NCBI RefSeq assembly: GCF_008802355.1
Contig: NZ_VZRA01000003.1
Coordinates: 176,196 to 240,195, forward strand
Reading direction: 5' to 3'
DNA from: Oryzomonas sagensis
GTDB lineage: Bacteria; Desulfobacterota; Desulfuromonadia; Geobacterales; Pseudopelobacteraceae
Length of the DNA: 64,000 bases
Position 1 is the first letter of the stretch. Each line of letters starts with the position of its first letter. Position numbers and translations under genes: made by a program. This document shows positions 25,700-35,743 of this stretch, in pieces. Below the pieces are notes generated by a model. The model was not told the DNA's origin, did not search any database, and saw only the letters and a program-made list of their open reading frames with translations.

Positions 25700-25771
25700 A
25701 CATCGCTCCTTCACAAATAGGTGGTGGGACAGACTGCCCGAAGGTAAAGCTCTATAACAGATTATCAACTC

Positions 25772-26269
25772 TCAGGTCAAAGAAATTTTATCGCCTTGTA
25801 TACGCTTTAGCAAGCGTGACAACAGAATCTCCGAGGATGTTCCCCTCGCTTCCAGGGTGATGCTGCGCCGGTCGTCGCCGTCATAGCGGAACGTAATACG
25901 CAGATGATCGGCGGGGAGCAGGTCTTTCAGGCGCTCGGACCATTCCACGATACAGACGCCTTCCCCCTGGAGGTACTCCGTGAAGCCCAGGTCGTCGATA
26001 TCTGCCTCTCCTGCCATGCGGTAGAAGTCGAAGTGATAGATCGGTACGCGGCCGGGGTACTGATTCATGATGGCAAAGGTGGGGCTGGCCACCAGATGGG
26101 CACTCTCCGGGGCAACTGCCTGAACCACGCCGCGGGTGAAACAGGTCTTGCCCCCTCCCAGTTCACCCCGCAGCGCCAGGAAAGCGCCCTGTTCCAGCAG
26201 CGCCCCCAGCTGCCGTCCCAATTCCTCGGTTTCGCCGGGCGAACTGGTGTGGAAGGTCTCTTCGATCAC
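25772..26269 (-). CDS. tsaE: tRNA threonylcarbamoyladenosine biosynthesis ATPase TsaE
   Basis: 165 residues, P-loop GELGGGKTCFTRGV, then VASPTFAIMNQYPGRVPIYHFDFYRM and CIVEWSERL, the usual TsaE pattern. It powers the TsaBD complex that makes t6A37 on ANN-reading tRNAs. GTG start at 26269 overlaps the CBS-gene stop (GTGA). mtaB, which modifies t6A further, is also in this window at 55 kb. Confidence 0.94.
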   Translation of the reverse strand: MIEETFHTSSPGETEELGRQLGALLEQGAFLALRGELGGGKTCFTRGVVQAVAPESAHLVASPTFAIMNQYPGRVPIYHFDFYRMAGEADIDDLGFTEYLQGEGVCIVEWSERLKDLLPADHLRITFRYDGDDRRSITLEARGTSSEILLSRLLKRIQGDKISLT

Positions 26270-26718
26270 TTCGGGACCAGATTGCGGATGATGTCGATGC
26301 GGGAGACGATCCCCACCAGCTTGTGCCCCTCAACCACCGGCAGCGCATGCAGTTTGCGGTCGCTCATGATGTCGGCGGCCGTGCTGACCGGGTCGGTGGG
26401 GGCGATCGTCACCACGTCGCCGGAGCAGATCTCCCCCACGGTCTGGGCGGTCATCTTCTGCACCTCGCGCTCCAGGGTCCGTTCCCCCTGCAGGGGGATC
26501 ACCCAATCGAAGATGGAAATGACCGTGGGGATATGCAGGTTGCGCCCCTGTTCGATCAGATCGGAGGAGGTCACGATGCCGGTCAGGTTTCCGGCTTCGT
26601 CCACCACCGGCAGGCTGCCGAAGCGACGGGTCTCGAATATCCCCGACAATTCCCGCAGGTTGGTCTCTTTTTTCACGGTGACGACGTCTTTGGTCATGAT
26701 GTCGGCTACGGTCTGCAT
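26266..26718 (-). CDS. CBS-domain pair protein
   Basis: 150 residues forming two CBS motifs: [20 protein letters not shown]...GSLPVVDEAGNLTGIV and GDVVTIAPTDPVSTAADIMS...LHALPVVEGHKLVGIVSRID. Such stand-alone modules bind adenine nucleotides and regulate partner proteins. The partner is not evident. The start overlaps the end of nnr by 13 bases and its stop overlaps tsaE by 4, so it is embedded in the operon. RBS GGAGAACAGC. Confidence 0.9.
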   Translation of the reverse strand: MQTVADIMTKDVVTVKKETNLRELSGIFETRRFGSLPVVDEAGNLTGIVTSSDLIEQGRNLHIPTVISIFDWVIPLQGERTLEREVQKMTAQTVGEICSGDVVTIAPTDPVSTAADIMSDRKLHALPVVEGHKLVGIVSRIDIIRNLVPK

Positions 26719-28283
26719 ACGCTGTTCTCCTTGGGTAACGGTAGTAGATTGTGGTAGGCATAGGGGAGCTTTTCCTGCACGTCGCCGGCGCTCATGCCGA
26801 TCTCCCCTTTGTCCCGGGCCACCAGATCGGCGGCGTAGCCGTGGATGAAGACCCCCAGGCGGCAGGCATCATGGCAGTTGTACCCCTGGCCCAGGAGTGA
26901 GGCGATGATGCCGGTCAGCACGTCCCCCATGCCGCCGCTGGCCATGCCCGGATTGCCGCTGCCGTTGATGGCCGTGCTACCGTCCGGTGCGACGATGATG
27001 GTGCGGGAACCCTTGAGGATCAGGTGAACGCCGAAGGCGGCGGCAAACTTTCGGGCCGTGGCGATGCGGTCGGTTTCCACGTCTGCGATGGTGGCCCCCA
27101 TCAGGCGGGCCATCTCTCCCGGGTGGGGGGTCAACACGACATGAGTGCTTTTCTTCTCCAGCAGGCAGTTCGCGTCCTGAGCCACGGCATTCAGGCCATC
27201 GGCGTCGATCACCAGGGGGAGGGCGACTGTTTTCAACAGGGCATGCACCAGGGCGACGGTGGCAGGGTGCTGGCCCAGGCCGGGGCCGATGGCCAGGGCA
27301 TCCTTGCCGGGGAGCAGTCCTTCGATGGCGGGAAATGTGCTGCCGGTCAGGTAGCCGCAGCCGGAATCGCCCAGGGGAACGGTCATGGCTTCGGTGGTCT
27401 TTACCTCCAGAATAGGGTTGAGGCTTTCCGGGACCGCCAGGGTCACCAGACCGGAACCGGCCCGCACGGCGCTGTTGGCGGAGAGCGCGGCGGCGCCGGT
27501 CTTGCCGCGGGACCCGGCGACGATCAGGCAGTGGCCGAAATGCCCCTTGTGGGCCTGACGGTCGCGGCGGCGCAGCAGGGGGGCGATGCTGTCGGCGGTG
27601 AGGAATTCGCAACCGGAGGCGTTCTCCACGAGTTCGGCCGGGATGCCGATGTCGGCCACCACCAGGCGGCCGGTGTGGTCGGCGCCAGGATACAGGACGT
27701 GCCCCAGTTTTGCGGCGGCAAAGGTGACGGTGACGGTCGCCCGCACCGCGCGCCCCAACACCCGGCCGGACGTCCCGTGGATGCCGGAAGGGATGTCTAC
27801 CGCCAGTATCGGACACCCGGCAGTATTGATCAACTCCACCGCTTCCCGGTGGATGCCGGCAACTTCGCTATTCAGGCCGGTTCCGAAAAGGGCATCCACG
27901 ACGACATCGGCCTGGCTGAGCTCTTCTCGAAACAGCCCCGCCAGTTGTCCCGGGACGGTGCAGTAGGAGACCGCGGCCGGCGGCAACCGCTCAAGGTTGA
28001 TGGCCGCATCGCCGCCGATCCGGTCCCGTTCCGCCAGGATGCAGACCCGGACCTGCCAGCCGCTTTGCAGCAGCAGGCGTGCGATGACGTAACCGTCGCC
28101 GCCGTTATTGCCCCGGCCGGCAAAGATGAAGGCCCGCTTGTCCCCCGTATAGCCGAACTCGTGGAAGATGGCCTCCATGCAGGCGTGGCCGGCATGTTCC
28201 ATCAACTCCAGCCCCGGTATGCCGTGCTCCTGGATGGCCTGCCGGTCCAACTCCTGCATGGTCTGCGCCGCTATGACCTTCAT
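26706..28283 (-). CDS. nnr: Bifunctional NAD(P)H-hydrate epimerase/dehydratase
   Basis: 525 residues. The N-terminal half is the YjeF_N epimerase ([41 protein letters not shown]). The C-terminal half is the ribokinase-like ADP-dependent dehydratase ([47 protein letters not shown]). Together they repair hydrated NADH and NADPH. The ATG overlaps the acpS stop (ATGA). Confidence 0.95.
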   Translation of the reverse strand: MKVIAAQTMQELDRQAIQEHGIPGLELMEHAGHACMEAIFHEFGYTGDKRAFIFAGRGNNGGDGYVIARLLLQSGWQVRVCILAERDRIGGDAAINLERLPPAAVSYCTVPGQLAGLFREELSQADVVVDALFGTGLNSEVAGIHREAVELINTAGCPILAVDIPSGIHGTSGRVLGRAVRATVTVTFAAAKLGHVLYPGADHTGRLVVADIGIPAELVENASGCEFLTADSIAPLLRRRDRQAHKGHFGHCLIVAGSRGKTGAAALSANSAVRAGSGLVTLAVPESLNPILEVKTTEAMTVPLGDSGCGYLTGSTFPAIEGLLPGKDALAIGPGLGQHPATVALVHALLKTVALPLVIDADGLNAVAQDANCLLEKKSTHVVLTPHPGEMARLMGATIADVETDRIATARKFAAAFGVHLILKGSRTIIVAPDGSTAINGSGNPGMASGGMGDVLTGIIASLLGQGYNCHDACRLGVFIHGYAADLVARDKGEIGMSAGDVQEKLPYAYHNLLPLPKENSVCRP

Positions 28284-28660
28284 GGTGCCTCCAGCACTAC
28301 CATGGCAACGGCCTGTCCGCCGTCATGGGACAGGGAGAGGAATGACGTCCCCAGTCCCCTCTCCGTGAAAATTTTGTGTGCCTGGCCCGTGAGCCGGAGA
28401 TCCGGTTTGCCCGACTCGTTGTTGACGACCTCCATGTCGTGCCAGGAAATGCCGTCGCGCAGGCCGCTGCCCAATGCCTTCAGGAAGGCCTCCTTGGCGG
28501 CGAAGCGGGCGGCGTAGCATGAGGCGGCATCCTTGCGAACGCTGCACCGGTCCCGTTCCTCCCGGGTGAAGATCCGTGCGATGATCGCCTGGTTGCCGTC
28601 TTCCAGGAAACGCCGGAAGCGGCCGATCTCCACCGTATCGATGCCGATGCCGGAGATCAT
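28280..28660 (-). CDS. acpS: Holo-[acyl-carrier-protein] synthase
   Basis: 126 residues. Motifs [12 protein letters not shown] and [13 protein letters not shown] contain the conserved Asp and Glu that bind Mg-CoA. It transfers phosphopantetheine to apo-ACP. The pair acpS next to nnr is common in bacteria. ATGA overlap with pdxJ upstream and with nnr downstream. Confidence 0.95.
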   Translation of the reverse strand: MISGIGIDTVEIGRFRRFLEDGNQAIIARIFTREERDRCSVRKDAASCYAARFAAKEAFLKALGSGLRDGISWHDMEVVNNESGKPDLRLTGQAHKIFTERGLGTSFLSLSHDGGQAVAMVVLEAP

Positions 28661-29376
28661 GCGTACTTGATCAACTCGACCATGTCGCGTACGGCCCGGT
28701 CGAGGCCGACCAGCATGGCGCGGGAGATGATGGCGTGGCCGATGTTGAATTCCTCGATGCCGCCCAGGGCGGTAATCGCCTTGATGTTGACGTAGTTGAG
28801 CCCGTGTCCGGCATTGACCCCCAGGCCGACCTTGCGGGCCAGCTTGATGGCGGTATCGACGGCCTCCAGCTCCTTCTCCTGCAGGGCCCAGTCCCGGGCC
28901 TCGGCATAGGAGCCGGTATGAATCTCGATGTAATCGGCGCCGGTTTTGTTGGCGGCCTTGATTTGTTCCTGATTCGGGTCGATGAACAGGCTGACGATGA
29001 TGCCGTTGTCCCGCAGGCGTTTGACGGCGTCGGTGACGGCCTTGATATTGAGGATGACGTCCAGCCCCCCCTCGGTGGTCAACTCCTGGCGTTTCTCCGG
29101 CACCAGGGTGACCTGCTCCGGCTTCACCCTCAGGGCGATGCGCACCATCTCCTGAGTCGCGGCCATCTCCAGGTTCAACTTGGTCTTCACGGTCTGGCGC
29201 AGGATCTCCAGGTCCCGGTCCTGAATGTGCCGCCGGTCCTCCCGCAGATGGATGGTGATCCCCTCGGCCCCGGCCAATTCCCCCATGGCGGCCGCCGTCA
29301 CCGGATCGGGTTCCAACCCGCCCCGGGCCTGACGCACGGTTGCGATATGATCGACGTTCAATCCCAGTTTTGCCAC
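28657..29376 (-). CDS. pdxJ: Pyridoxine 5'-phosphate synthase
   Basis: 239 residues, [20 protein letters not shown] at the start, [18 protein letters not shown] and [15 protein letters not shown], all diagnostic of PdxJ. It condenses 1-deoxyxylulose 5-phosphate with amino-acetone phosphate to form PNP. The GTG at 29376 has AGGAGG six bases upstream. A family C repeat separates it from glmM. Confidence 0.95.
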   Translation of the reverse strand: MAKLGLNVDHIATVRQARGGLEPDPVTAAAMGELAGAEGITIHLREDRRHIQDRDLEILRQTVKTKLNLEMAATQEMVRIALRVKPEQVTLVPEKRQELTTEGGLDVILNIKAVTDAVKRLRDNGIIVSLFIDPNQEQIKAANKTGADYIEIHTGSYAEARDWALQEKELEAVDTAIKLARKVGLGVNAGHGLNYVNIKAITALGGIEEFNIGHAIISRAMLVGLDRAVRDMVELIKYA

Positions 29377-29432
29377 GTTAAAACCTCCTGACATTTGCCA
29401 TAGGGGCAAATCTAAATACAGTATACTTCAAC

Positions 29433-29560
29433 ATCTGCCACGGAGACACAGAGACACAGAGGAACAACGAGAGAAAAGAAAAACATTCAGGGTAAATAAC
29501 AAAACCAAGATTCAGGGTTGCTCTAAAGTTTTGCCGTTCTCCGCGTCTCTGCGGCAGATT
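29433..29560. repeat. Palindromic repeat, family C copy 1 (glmM-pdxJ spacer)
   Basis: The ends are inverted: ATCTGCCACGGAGACAC (29433-29449) against GCGTCTCTGCGGCAGAT (29544-29560). The interior is AT-rich and not coding. The same end pattern, with GAGACACAGAG units, recurs at 48895-49052 and 49648-49790. Confidence 0.75.
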
Positions 29561-29572
29561 TTTCTTTATTAT

Positions 29573-30928
29573 CTACTCCCCGATATGCAGCTTCACCAGC
29601 TCCGCGATCTCGTTGGCCCAAGTGGTGATCTCGTACTTGTCCTGTCCCTCGATCATGACCCGCAGGAGCGGTTCGGTGCCGGAATAGCGGATCAGTACGC
29701 GCCCCTCGCTTCCCAGCTTCTTTTCCACGTCGCCAATCCTGGCGGCGATCTCGGGGATGGTCATGATGTCTTTCTTTTCGGCGACCCGCGTGTTGACCAG
29801 CACCTGGGGAAGGGCGATCATCAGTTTGGCCAGTTCGGAGAGCGGTTTCCCCTCGCGGCGCATGACCGCCAGAAGCTGGAGCGCCGAGAGGATACCATCG
29901 CCGGTGGTGCTGTGGTCCAGGAAGATCATGTGCCCGGACTGCTCACCTCCCAGATTGTACCCCCCCTTGCGCATCTCCTCAACCACGTAGCGGTCGCCTA
30001 CGGCGGTTTTGATCACCGTACCGCCCGCCTTTCTGACGGCGATGTCCAACCCCATGTTGCTCATGACGGTGGCCACCAGGGTATTCTTCTTCAGGGTGTT
30101 GCGGCGCAACATGTCCGTGGCGCAGATCGCCATGATATGGTCGCCGTCCACCTCGTTGCCGAATTCGTCGCAGACGATTACCCGATCGGCGTCGCCGTCC
30201 AGGGCAATGCCGATGTCGGCCCGGTGTTCCTTGACGGCTTTGCTGATCACCTCCGGGTGGAGCGAGCCGCACCCGGCATTGATGTTGGTGCCGTTCGGCT
30301 TTACTCCCAGGGGGATCACCTCGGCCCCCAACTCCTCGAAGACGGCCGGGGCCACCTTGTAGGCGGCGCCGTTGGCGCAATCCAGAACGATTTTGAGGCC
30401 CGACAGGTCCATCTCCGGGGGAAAGGTGTTCTTGAGGAATACGATGTAGCGGCCGGCGGCATCGTCGATGCGGAAGGCCTTGCCCACCTCGGTTGCGGTT
30501 GGGCGCAGGGAGTCGATGTGATTCGTTTCGATCAGGTTCTCGATCTTCAGTTCGATTTCGTCCGGCAGTTTGAAACCGTCGGCGGAGAAGAACTTGATGC
30601 CGTTGTCCTGGAAGTCGTTGTGGGATGCCGAGATGACCACGCCGGCATCGGCCCGCATGGATGAGGTGATGTTGGCGATACCCGGCGTGGGGAGCGGTCC
30701 TACCACGAGTACATCCACCCCCATGGAGCAGATGCCCGCCACCAGGGCGTTTTCCAGCATGTAGCCCGACAGGCGGGTGTCCTTGCCGATGACGATGCGG
30801 TGCCGCCGCTTGTCGGCGCGTTTAAAGATGTATGCCGCGGCCCGGCCCAGCTGCATGGCTATTTCGCTGGTCATGGGATAGATATTGGCAACGCCGCGAA
30901 CGCCATCGGTCCCGAAGAGTTTTTTCAC
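29573..30928 (-). CDS. glmM: Phosphoglucosamine mutase
   Basis: 451 residues. Phosphoserine motif [19 protein letters not shown], metal loop [16 protein letters not shown] and sugar loop [20 protein letters not shown] are all seen, as is the C-terminal phosphate-binding [15 protein letters not shown]. It makes glucosamine-1-phosphate for peptidoglycan and LPS. The GTG start overlaps the ybbR stop (GTGA); the order cdaA-ybbR-glmM is the one known in Firmicutes for c-di-AMP control of cell-wall synthesis. Confidence 0.96.
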   Translation of the reverse strand: MKKLFGTDGVRGVANIYPMTSEIAMQLGRAAAYIFKRADKRRHRIVIGKDTRLSGYMLENALVAGICSMGVDVLVVGPLPTPGIANITSSMRADAGVVISASHNDFQDNGIKFFSADGFKLPDEIELKIENLIETNHIDSLRPTATEVGKAFRIDDAAGRYIVFLKNTFPPEMDLSGLKIVLDCANGAAYKVAPAVFEELGAEVIPLGVKPNGTNINAGCGSLHPEVISKAVKEHRADIGIALDGDADRVIVCDEFGNEVDGDHIMAICATDMLRRNTLKKNTLVATVMSNMGLDIAVRKAGGTVIKTAVGDRYVVEEMRKGGYNLGGEQSGHMIFLDHSTTGDGILSALQLLAVMRREGKPLSELAKLMIALPQVLVNTRVAEKKDIMTIPEIAARIGDVEKKLGSEGRVLIRYSGTEPLLRVMIEGQDKYEITTWANEIAELVKLHIGE

Positions 30929-31353
30929 GGTTTTCGATCTCCTTGGTCTGAATTCATCTGTGTTCTGATCAGGTCTATTTCCAGCACTGCCGGCGAGATG
31001 CGGGTCACCCGGATCCCCTCCGGCAGCTTCAGGTTGGTTTCCAAATGGGCAAAGACGGCCTTCCCGGGCCTGGCGCCCCGCAGGTTAAGGATGACGCTGG
31101 AATTGGCGCGCCGTGCGCCGTCGACCAGGATTGACGGCCCGGTCAGGGTGAAATGCACCTCGCCCGGCAGTGGCGGAGCCACGCTGTAGCCGGGTGGAGT
31201 GTTGCGCAACTCCACGGGCAGGACCAGCTCAAAGCGGGTTTCCCGGGAAAGGGACGTAAAGCTCCAGATGCAGACCGCCAGCATGAGGCTGAGAATCTTG
31301 AGGCTTGCGTTTCGCATGCAGCGGCGTTTGACGGCGGCAAGGCTCCAGGTCAT
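30925..31353 (-). CDS. YbbR-domain protein (CdaR-like)
   Basis: 142 residues with an N-terminal TM helix (about 17-34, [19 protein letters not shown]) and one YbbR beta domain ([17 protein letters not shown] ... [19 protein letters not shown]). Firmicute CdaR carries several such repeats and modulates CdaA; this one has a single repeat. The start may be at 31353 (ATGA overlap with cdaA) or at Met13 (31317). It probably anchors and regulates the adjacent diadenylate cyclase. Confidence 0.85.
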   Translation of the reverse strand: MTWSLAAVKRRCMRNASLKILSLMLAVCIWSFTSLSRETRFELVLPVELRNTPPGYSVAPPLPGEVHFTLTGPSILVDGARRANSSVILNLRGARPGKAVFAHLETNLKLPEGIRVTRISPAVLEIDLIRTQMNSDQGDRKP

Positions 31354-32144
31354 GGTTTTACCGCCTCTCCGGCCGGGGCCGCGGTATGGAGGCGCATGAA
31401 ATCCAGGGATTTTCGCAGCATGCGCCGTATTTCAGCCTGTTCCAGGTCGTAGTAGATTTTGCCGTCATGCACCAGCGAAATGTTGCCGGTCTCTTCCGAG
31501 ACCACCATGACCAGGGCGTCCACGAGTTCGGATAATCCCAGTGCCGCCCGGTGCCGCGTGCCGAAGCTCTTGGCGATGTCCGGGTTTTTGGACAACGGCA
31601 GCAGGCAGCCGGCCTTGGTGAGCTTTCCGTTGTGGATGATCACCGCCCCGTCATGGATCGGGGAGTAGGGGAGGAAGATCGAGTTGAGCAGTTCGCTGGT
31701 CACCTTGGCGTCGATCTCGGTGCCCACTTCGACCAGGTGATCGATGGGCAGGCGGCGCACGATGACGATCAGCGCCCCGATCCGCTTCTTCGACATCTCA
31801 CCGACCGCCCTGACCAGTTCCTCGATGGTTTCGGTCGTCTCGTCCTGGGTATTGGCGGGGACGGGACGACGCCCCAGGGAAAGGATGGCCCGGCGGATAT
31901 CCCCCTGGAAGATGATGGCCAAAATGATCAGTGCCGAGGAAAATATGGTGCGCAGCAGCCAGGTCGTGGAGGAAAAGCCGGAGAGTTGCGCCATGTAGAA
32001 GCAGGAGAAGAACAGCAGCAGAAAGATCAGGAGCCTGACGGCGGCGTCCTTTTTCAGAACAAGGGAAAAATGATAGACAAGGACAGCCACGATAAGGATG
32101 TCGCCGAGGTCGAGCAGGGTGCTGTTGTCGAGCAAACCAGGCAT
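31350..32144 (-). CDS. cdaA: Diadenylate cyclase CdaA
   Basis: 264 residues: three TM helices in the first 90 residues, then a DAC domain with both catalytic motifs, SPIHDGAVIIHNGKL (DGA) and FGTRHRAALGLSE (RHR). It makes c-di-AMP from two ATP. The neighbours YbbR and GlmM are its known functional partners in other bacteria. The ATG follows GAGGGAAAGA. Confidence 0.94.
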   Translation of the reverse strand: MPGLLDNSTLLDLGDILIVAVLVYHFSLVLKKDAAVRLLIFLLLFFSCFYMAQLSGFSSTTWLLRTIFSSALIILAIIFQGDIRRAILSLGRRPVPANTQDETTETIEELVRAVGEMSKKRIGALIVIVRRLPIDHLVEVGTEIDAKVTSELLNSIFLPYSPIHDGAVIIHNGKLTKAGCLLPLSKNPDIAKSFGTRHRAALGLSELVDALVMVVSEETGNISLVHDGKIYYDLEQAEIRRMLRKSLDFMRLHTAAPAGEAVKP

Positions 32145-32203
32145 TCTTTCCCTCTGATGGCGGCGGGTTTGGTGCCGCCTATAACCGGGGTGGCTAGGAG
32201 CAT

Positions 32204-33406
32204 TCAGCTAGTGATAATTGCATGGGCCATGTCCGCGGCGTCACGCATCTCGCGGACGTCGTGCACCCGTACAATGGAGGCCCCGTTGGCAACGGCCAGT
32301 GCGACGGTTGCGGCGGTGCCGACCATGCGTTCCCCTGTCTCCCGCCCCAGCGTCTTGCCGATGAACGTCTTGCGGGAGGTCCCCACCAGGAGCGGCAGGC
32401 CGAGGCTGGTGAGCTCCCGCAGCCGCCGCAGGAGTTCGAGGTTGCCGGCGGTATCTTTGGCAAAACCGATACCGGGGTCGATGACGATCCGTTCCCGTTC
32501 GACCCCGGCCGTAACGGCGCTGTCCACCGAGCTGCGCAACCCGGCAATGACCTCGCCCAGCAGATCCTCGTAGTCGGTGCAGGTCTGCATCCTGTCGGGC
32601 GTGCCGCGGGTATGCTGCAAGACCACGCCGGCGCCGCTCTCCGCCGCCAAGGGCGCCATGGCGGGATCAAAGCCGAAGCCGCTGATGTCGTTGATGATCT
32701 CGGCTCCGGCGGCAAGCGCTCCCCGGGCCACTTCGCTCTTCCATGTGTCCACTGAAATGGGGCGGGAGAGCCTCCCCGCAAGGTGCTCAATGATCGGTGC
32801 GACCCGGCGCAACTCTTCTGCGGCCGGAACCGCAGGAGCGCCCGGCCGGGTGCTCTCTCCGCCGATATCGATGATGTCGGCCCCCTCGGCCTCCATCTCC
32901 AGGGCGTGTTCTACCGCCTTGTGCGGATCGATGAAGCTGCCGCCGTCTGAAAAGGAATCGGGTGTCGCGTTGAGGATGCCCATGATGAGCGGGCGATCGA
33001 GCAGTAAATCGCGCCGCGCCGTTTTCCACGTTTTCAGGGCCGGAGAAACGTTTGTCAGGAGGGCGGTCAAGTCGGCCGCCAGATCGGCAAGGCCAAACGG
33101 CTGCTGGGCAAGTTTTTCGCAGAGCCTGCGGAGCTGTTTCTCCGTACCGGTCAGGATGACGTCGGTTCGGTCGATACTGCACGCCACCGTACCGCGGGCC
33201 ACCGCTGCATCCCCCCCCAGGCCGAGCATCTCCTGTTTGAGGATGTTGGCCTGACGGCAGAGGAGCTTGCTCAGGTGTACGCAACGGATCAACATCTTGG
33301 GGGACATCATGCCGATACCGCGCGGGTCGACGCCTATCCTTGCCAGTTCCCGTTCGGCTTCCTCCTGGGAGGTAACGGCGAGCAGCCTGACCGTGAAGGC
33401 ACTCAT
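32204..33406 (-). CDS. folP: Dihydropteroate synthase with extra N-terminal domain
   Basis: 400 residues. The DHPS barrel starts at about residue 138 (RPLIMGILNATPDSFSDGG) and includes IDIGGESTRPGA, INDISGFGFD, VIDPGIGFAKD and GTSRKTFIG. It joins p-aminobenzoate to the pterin for folate, which gcvT uses. The N-terminal ~135 residues are not part of a normal DHPS (about 280 residues); they contain small alpha/beta units (ACSIDRTDVILTGTEKQLRR). The ATG at 33406 is 1 base past the ftsH stop. The same start serves the entire fused frame. Confidence 0.92.
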   Translation of the reverse strand: MSAFTVRLLAVTSQEEAERELARIGVDPRGIGMMSPKMLIRCVHLSKLLCRQANILKQEMLGLGGDAAVARGTVACSIDRTDVILTGTEKQLRRLCEKLAQQPFGLADLAADLTALLTNVSPALKTWKTARRDLLLDRPLIMGILNATPDSFSDGGSFIDPHKAVEHALEMEAEGADIIDIGGESTRPGAPAVPAAEELRRVAPIIEHLAGRLSRPISVDTWKSEVARGALAAGAEIINDISGFGFDPAMAPLAAESGAGVVLQHTRGTPDRMQTCTDYEDLLGEVIAGLRSSVDSAVTAGVERERIVIDPGIGFAKDTAGNLELLRRLRELTSLGLPLLVGTSRKTFIGKTLGRETGERMVGTAATVALAVANGASIVRVHDVREMRDAADMAHAIITS

Positions 33407-33407
33407 A

Positions 33408-35291
33408 TCAAGCCTTGAGGTCGGTGGTATGCTGCTGCGCCTGTGCCGCCGCTTCTTCTCCGGCCGTCTGCTTGCCGTCGTGGCCATAGATCGGTGTACC
33501 GGCGTCAATGATCTCGTCCACCTCGGCCCCGGTCAGGTTTTCCTTTTCGATCAGGCATTCCGAGAGGTTGTGCAGACTCTTGATGTTTTCCTTGAGCAGG
33601 GTCAGGGCCCGTTCATAACCACCATCGACGATACGCTTGATCTCGGTGTCGATCTCCACGGCGGTGGCTTCGCTGTAGTTCTTGTGGGTGGACATCTCCC
33701 GGCCCAGGAAGATCTGTTCGTCTTTCTTGCCGAAGGAGAGCGGCCCCATCTTGTCGCTCATGCCCCATTCGCAGACCATCTTGCGGGCCATCTCGGTGGC
33801 CTGTTCGATATCGTTGCCGGCGCCGGTGGTAAAGGTATTGAAGATGAGGTCCTCGGCCGCCCGGCCGCCCATCAGCACGGCAATGCGGGCCAGAAGTGCC
33901 TCCCGCGAGTAACTGTGCTTGTCCTCGATGGGGAGCTGCATGGTGACGCCCAGGGCGCGGCCACGGGGGATGATGGATACCTTGTGGACCGGATCGGTGC
34001 CCGGAACCAGTTTGGCCACCAGGGTATGGCCCGCCTCGTGGTAGGCGGTGCTCTTCTTCTCTTCGTCCGAGATGACCATGCTGCGCCGTTCCACGCCCAT
34101 GAGCACCTTGTCCTTGGCATTGTCGAAATCGCTGGATTCCACAACGGCCTTGTCCACCCGCGCCGCCAGAAGCGCCGCCTCGTTGACCACGTTGGCCAGA
34201 TCGGCCCCGGAGAAACCGGGAGTGCCGCGGGCGATGACCGCCAGATCCACATCGGGCGAGAGTGGTACCTTCTTGGCGTGTACCTTGAGGATCATCTCGC
34301 GCCCCTTGACGTCGGGGCGGGGCACCACGACCTGGCGGTCGAAACGGCCGGGACGCAATAGGGCCGGATCGAGTACGTCGGGACGGTTCGTGGCTGCAAT
34401 CAGGATGACACCTTCGTTGGACTCAAAGCCGTCCATCTCCACCAGCAACTGGTTGAGGGTCTGTTCGCGCTCGTCGTGGCCGCCGCCCAGGCCGGCCCCG
34501 CGGTGGCGGCCCACGGCGTCGATCTCATCGATGAAGATGATGCAGGGGGCGCTTTTTTTGCCCTGGAGGAACAGGTCACGCACCCGGCTGGCGCCGACGC
34601 CGACGAACATCTCCACGAAATCCGAGCCGGAGATGGAGAAGAAGGGGACGCCCGCCTCTCCGGCGATGGCCCGGGCCAGCAGGGTCTTGCCGGTGCCCGG
34701 AGGGCCCATCAGCAGCACCCCCTTGGGGATTCTGCCCCCCAGCTTGGTGAACTTCTTGGGGTCCTTCAGGAAGGCGATGATCTCGTTCAACTCCTCCTTG
34801 GCCTCTTCGATGCCGGCCACATCCTCGAAGGTGATCTTGCCTTGGCTTTCCGTCAGGAGTTTTGCCCGGCTCTTGCCGAAGGACATGGCCTTGCCGCCGC
34901 CGACCTGCATCTGGCGCATGAAAAAGATCCAGATGCCCACCAGGAGCAGCAGCGGGAACCAGGAGATGAAGATCGAGAACCAGGAGAATTTTTCTTCTTC
35001 CGGTTTGGCGATGATGGTGACCTTTTTGTCCAGGAGTTTCTCGGTCAGGTCCGCGTCGGAGTAGGGCTTGTAGGTGCGGAACTCCTTGCCGTCCTTACCC
35101 TCGAATTTGCCGGTGATGTCGTTGCCTTGGATGGTGACGGAGGTGATCTTGCCGGCGTCCACCTGGGCGATGAAATCGCTGAAATTGATCTTGTCAGCCG
35201 TCGGGCGCGGTTTGTTGAACATGTTGAAGAGCAGGATCATCATCAAGCTGATGACGAGCCAGAGTGCGAGATTTTTATAAAATTGGTTCAC
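33408..35291 (-). CDS. ftsH: ATP-dependent zinc metalloprotease FtsH
   Basis: 627 residues. Two N-terminal TM helices flank a periplasmic domain of about 75 residues. The AAA module has Walker A GPPGTGKT (196-203), [17 protein letters not shown] and the second region of homology. The zinc site is HEAGH (about 417). It degrades misassembled membrane proteins and regulatory substrates. Start GTG at 35291 with GGGGGTAACC upstream. It leads into folP with 1 base between, typical for this lineage. Confidence 0.97.
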   Translation of the reverse strand: MNQFYKNLALWLVISLMMILLFNMFNKPRPTADKINFSDFIAQVDAGKITSVTIQGNDITGKFEGKDGKEFRTYKPYSDADLTEKLLDKKVTIIAKPEEEKFSWFSIFISWFPLLLLVGIWIFFMRQMQVGGGKAMSFGKSRAKLLTESQGKITFEDVAGIEEAKEELNEIIAFLKDPKKFTKLGGRIPKGVLLMGPPGTGKTLLARAIAGEAGVPFFSISGSDFVEMFVGVGASRVRDLFLQGKKSAPCIIFIDEIDAVGRHRGAGLGGGHDEREQTLNQLLVEMDGFESNEGVILIAATNRPDVLDPALLRPGRFDRQVVVPRPDVKGREMILKVHAKKVPLSPDVDLAVIARGTPGFSGADLANVVNEAALLAARVDKAVVESSDFDNAKDKVLMGVERRSMVISDEEKKSTAYHEAGHTLVAKLVPGTDPVHKVSIIPRGRALGVTMQLPIEDKHSYSREALLARIAVLMGGRAAEDLIFNTFTTGAGNDIEQATEMARKMVCEWGMSDKMGPLSFGKKDEQIFLGREMSTHKNYSEATAVEIDTEIKRIVDGGYERALTLLKENIKSLHNLSECLIEKENLTGAEVDEIIDAGTPIYGHDGKQTAGEEAAAQAQQHTTDLKA

Positions 35292-35609
35292 GGTTACCCC
35301 CGTACCTGAATGTGCGAATCATTTTTGTGTAAATTGAAATTAAGTACCATAACAAGTGCCCATTGACAAGTTCAAACGACCGGCGACATGGTTTTGGCAG
35401 GTACTGACGATTGCCCCGAAAGACGAGGGCACGATTTTTTTCTCAGTGATATTGAAAATCATTTGCAGTGATGGCTGGGCCGTAGTATTTTAAGCTATAA
35501 AAGAGCCGGCGAAAAGGATAGGGGGCAATTTTATATCGTAATCCAGGCAGCGGTTGGTGCGCTGATCGGTAAAGGAAGATTTCGGTTTTGCCTGATCGAG
35601 AGGTTCGTC
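35292..35609. other. Spacer upstream of ftsH; no gene recognised
   Basis: AT-rich stretch that should hold the ftsH promoter (minus). TTGTCA and TACTTA spaced 17 bases apart on the minus strand is a weak candidate near 35345-35375. Several inverted segments exist (for example GCCCTCG/CGAGGGC near 35416-35431). Riboswitch cores for c-di-GMP were looked for and not found. Confidence 0.35.
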
Positions 35610-35687
35610 ATGAAAAAAGTATACACGACATTGTCGTTTGCGGCAGCCGCAATGAGTTCTGTCCTAATCATGAGTAATGATAACTGA
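35610..35687 (+). CDS. 25-codon ORF with signal-peptide-like sequence
   Basis: ATG at 35610 follows GAGAGG with five-base spacing and encodes MKKVYTTLSFAAAAMSSVLI followed by MSNDN and a stop. Basic start, hydrophobic alanine-rich middle: either a small membrane peptide or the remnant of a truncated exported protein. It is convergent with tilS and divergent from ftsH. No family recognised. Confidence 0.35.
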   Translation: MKKVYTTLSFAAAAMSSVLIMSNDN

Positions 35688-35743
35688 AAAGGGCGGGCCG
35701 CCGGAGCGCCGTGATGCTGGGCTCTGCAAAGCGGCGCATGGCT

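Noticed and set aside
35292-35609. c-di-GMP (GEMM) riboswitch in the long ftsH/tilS spacer
   Set aside because: The conserved GGGCAAACC and GGACGCAAAGC-like cores are missing.
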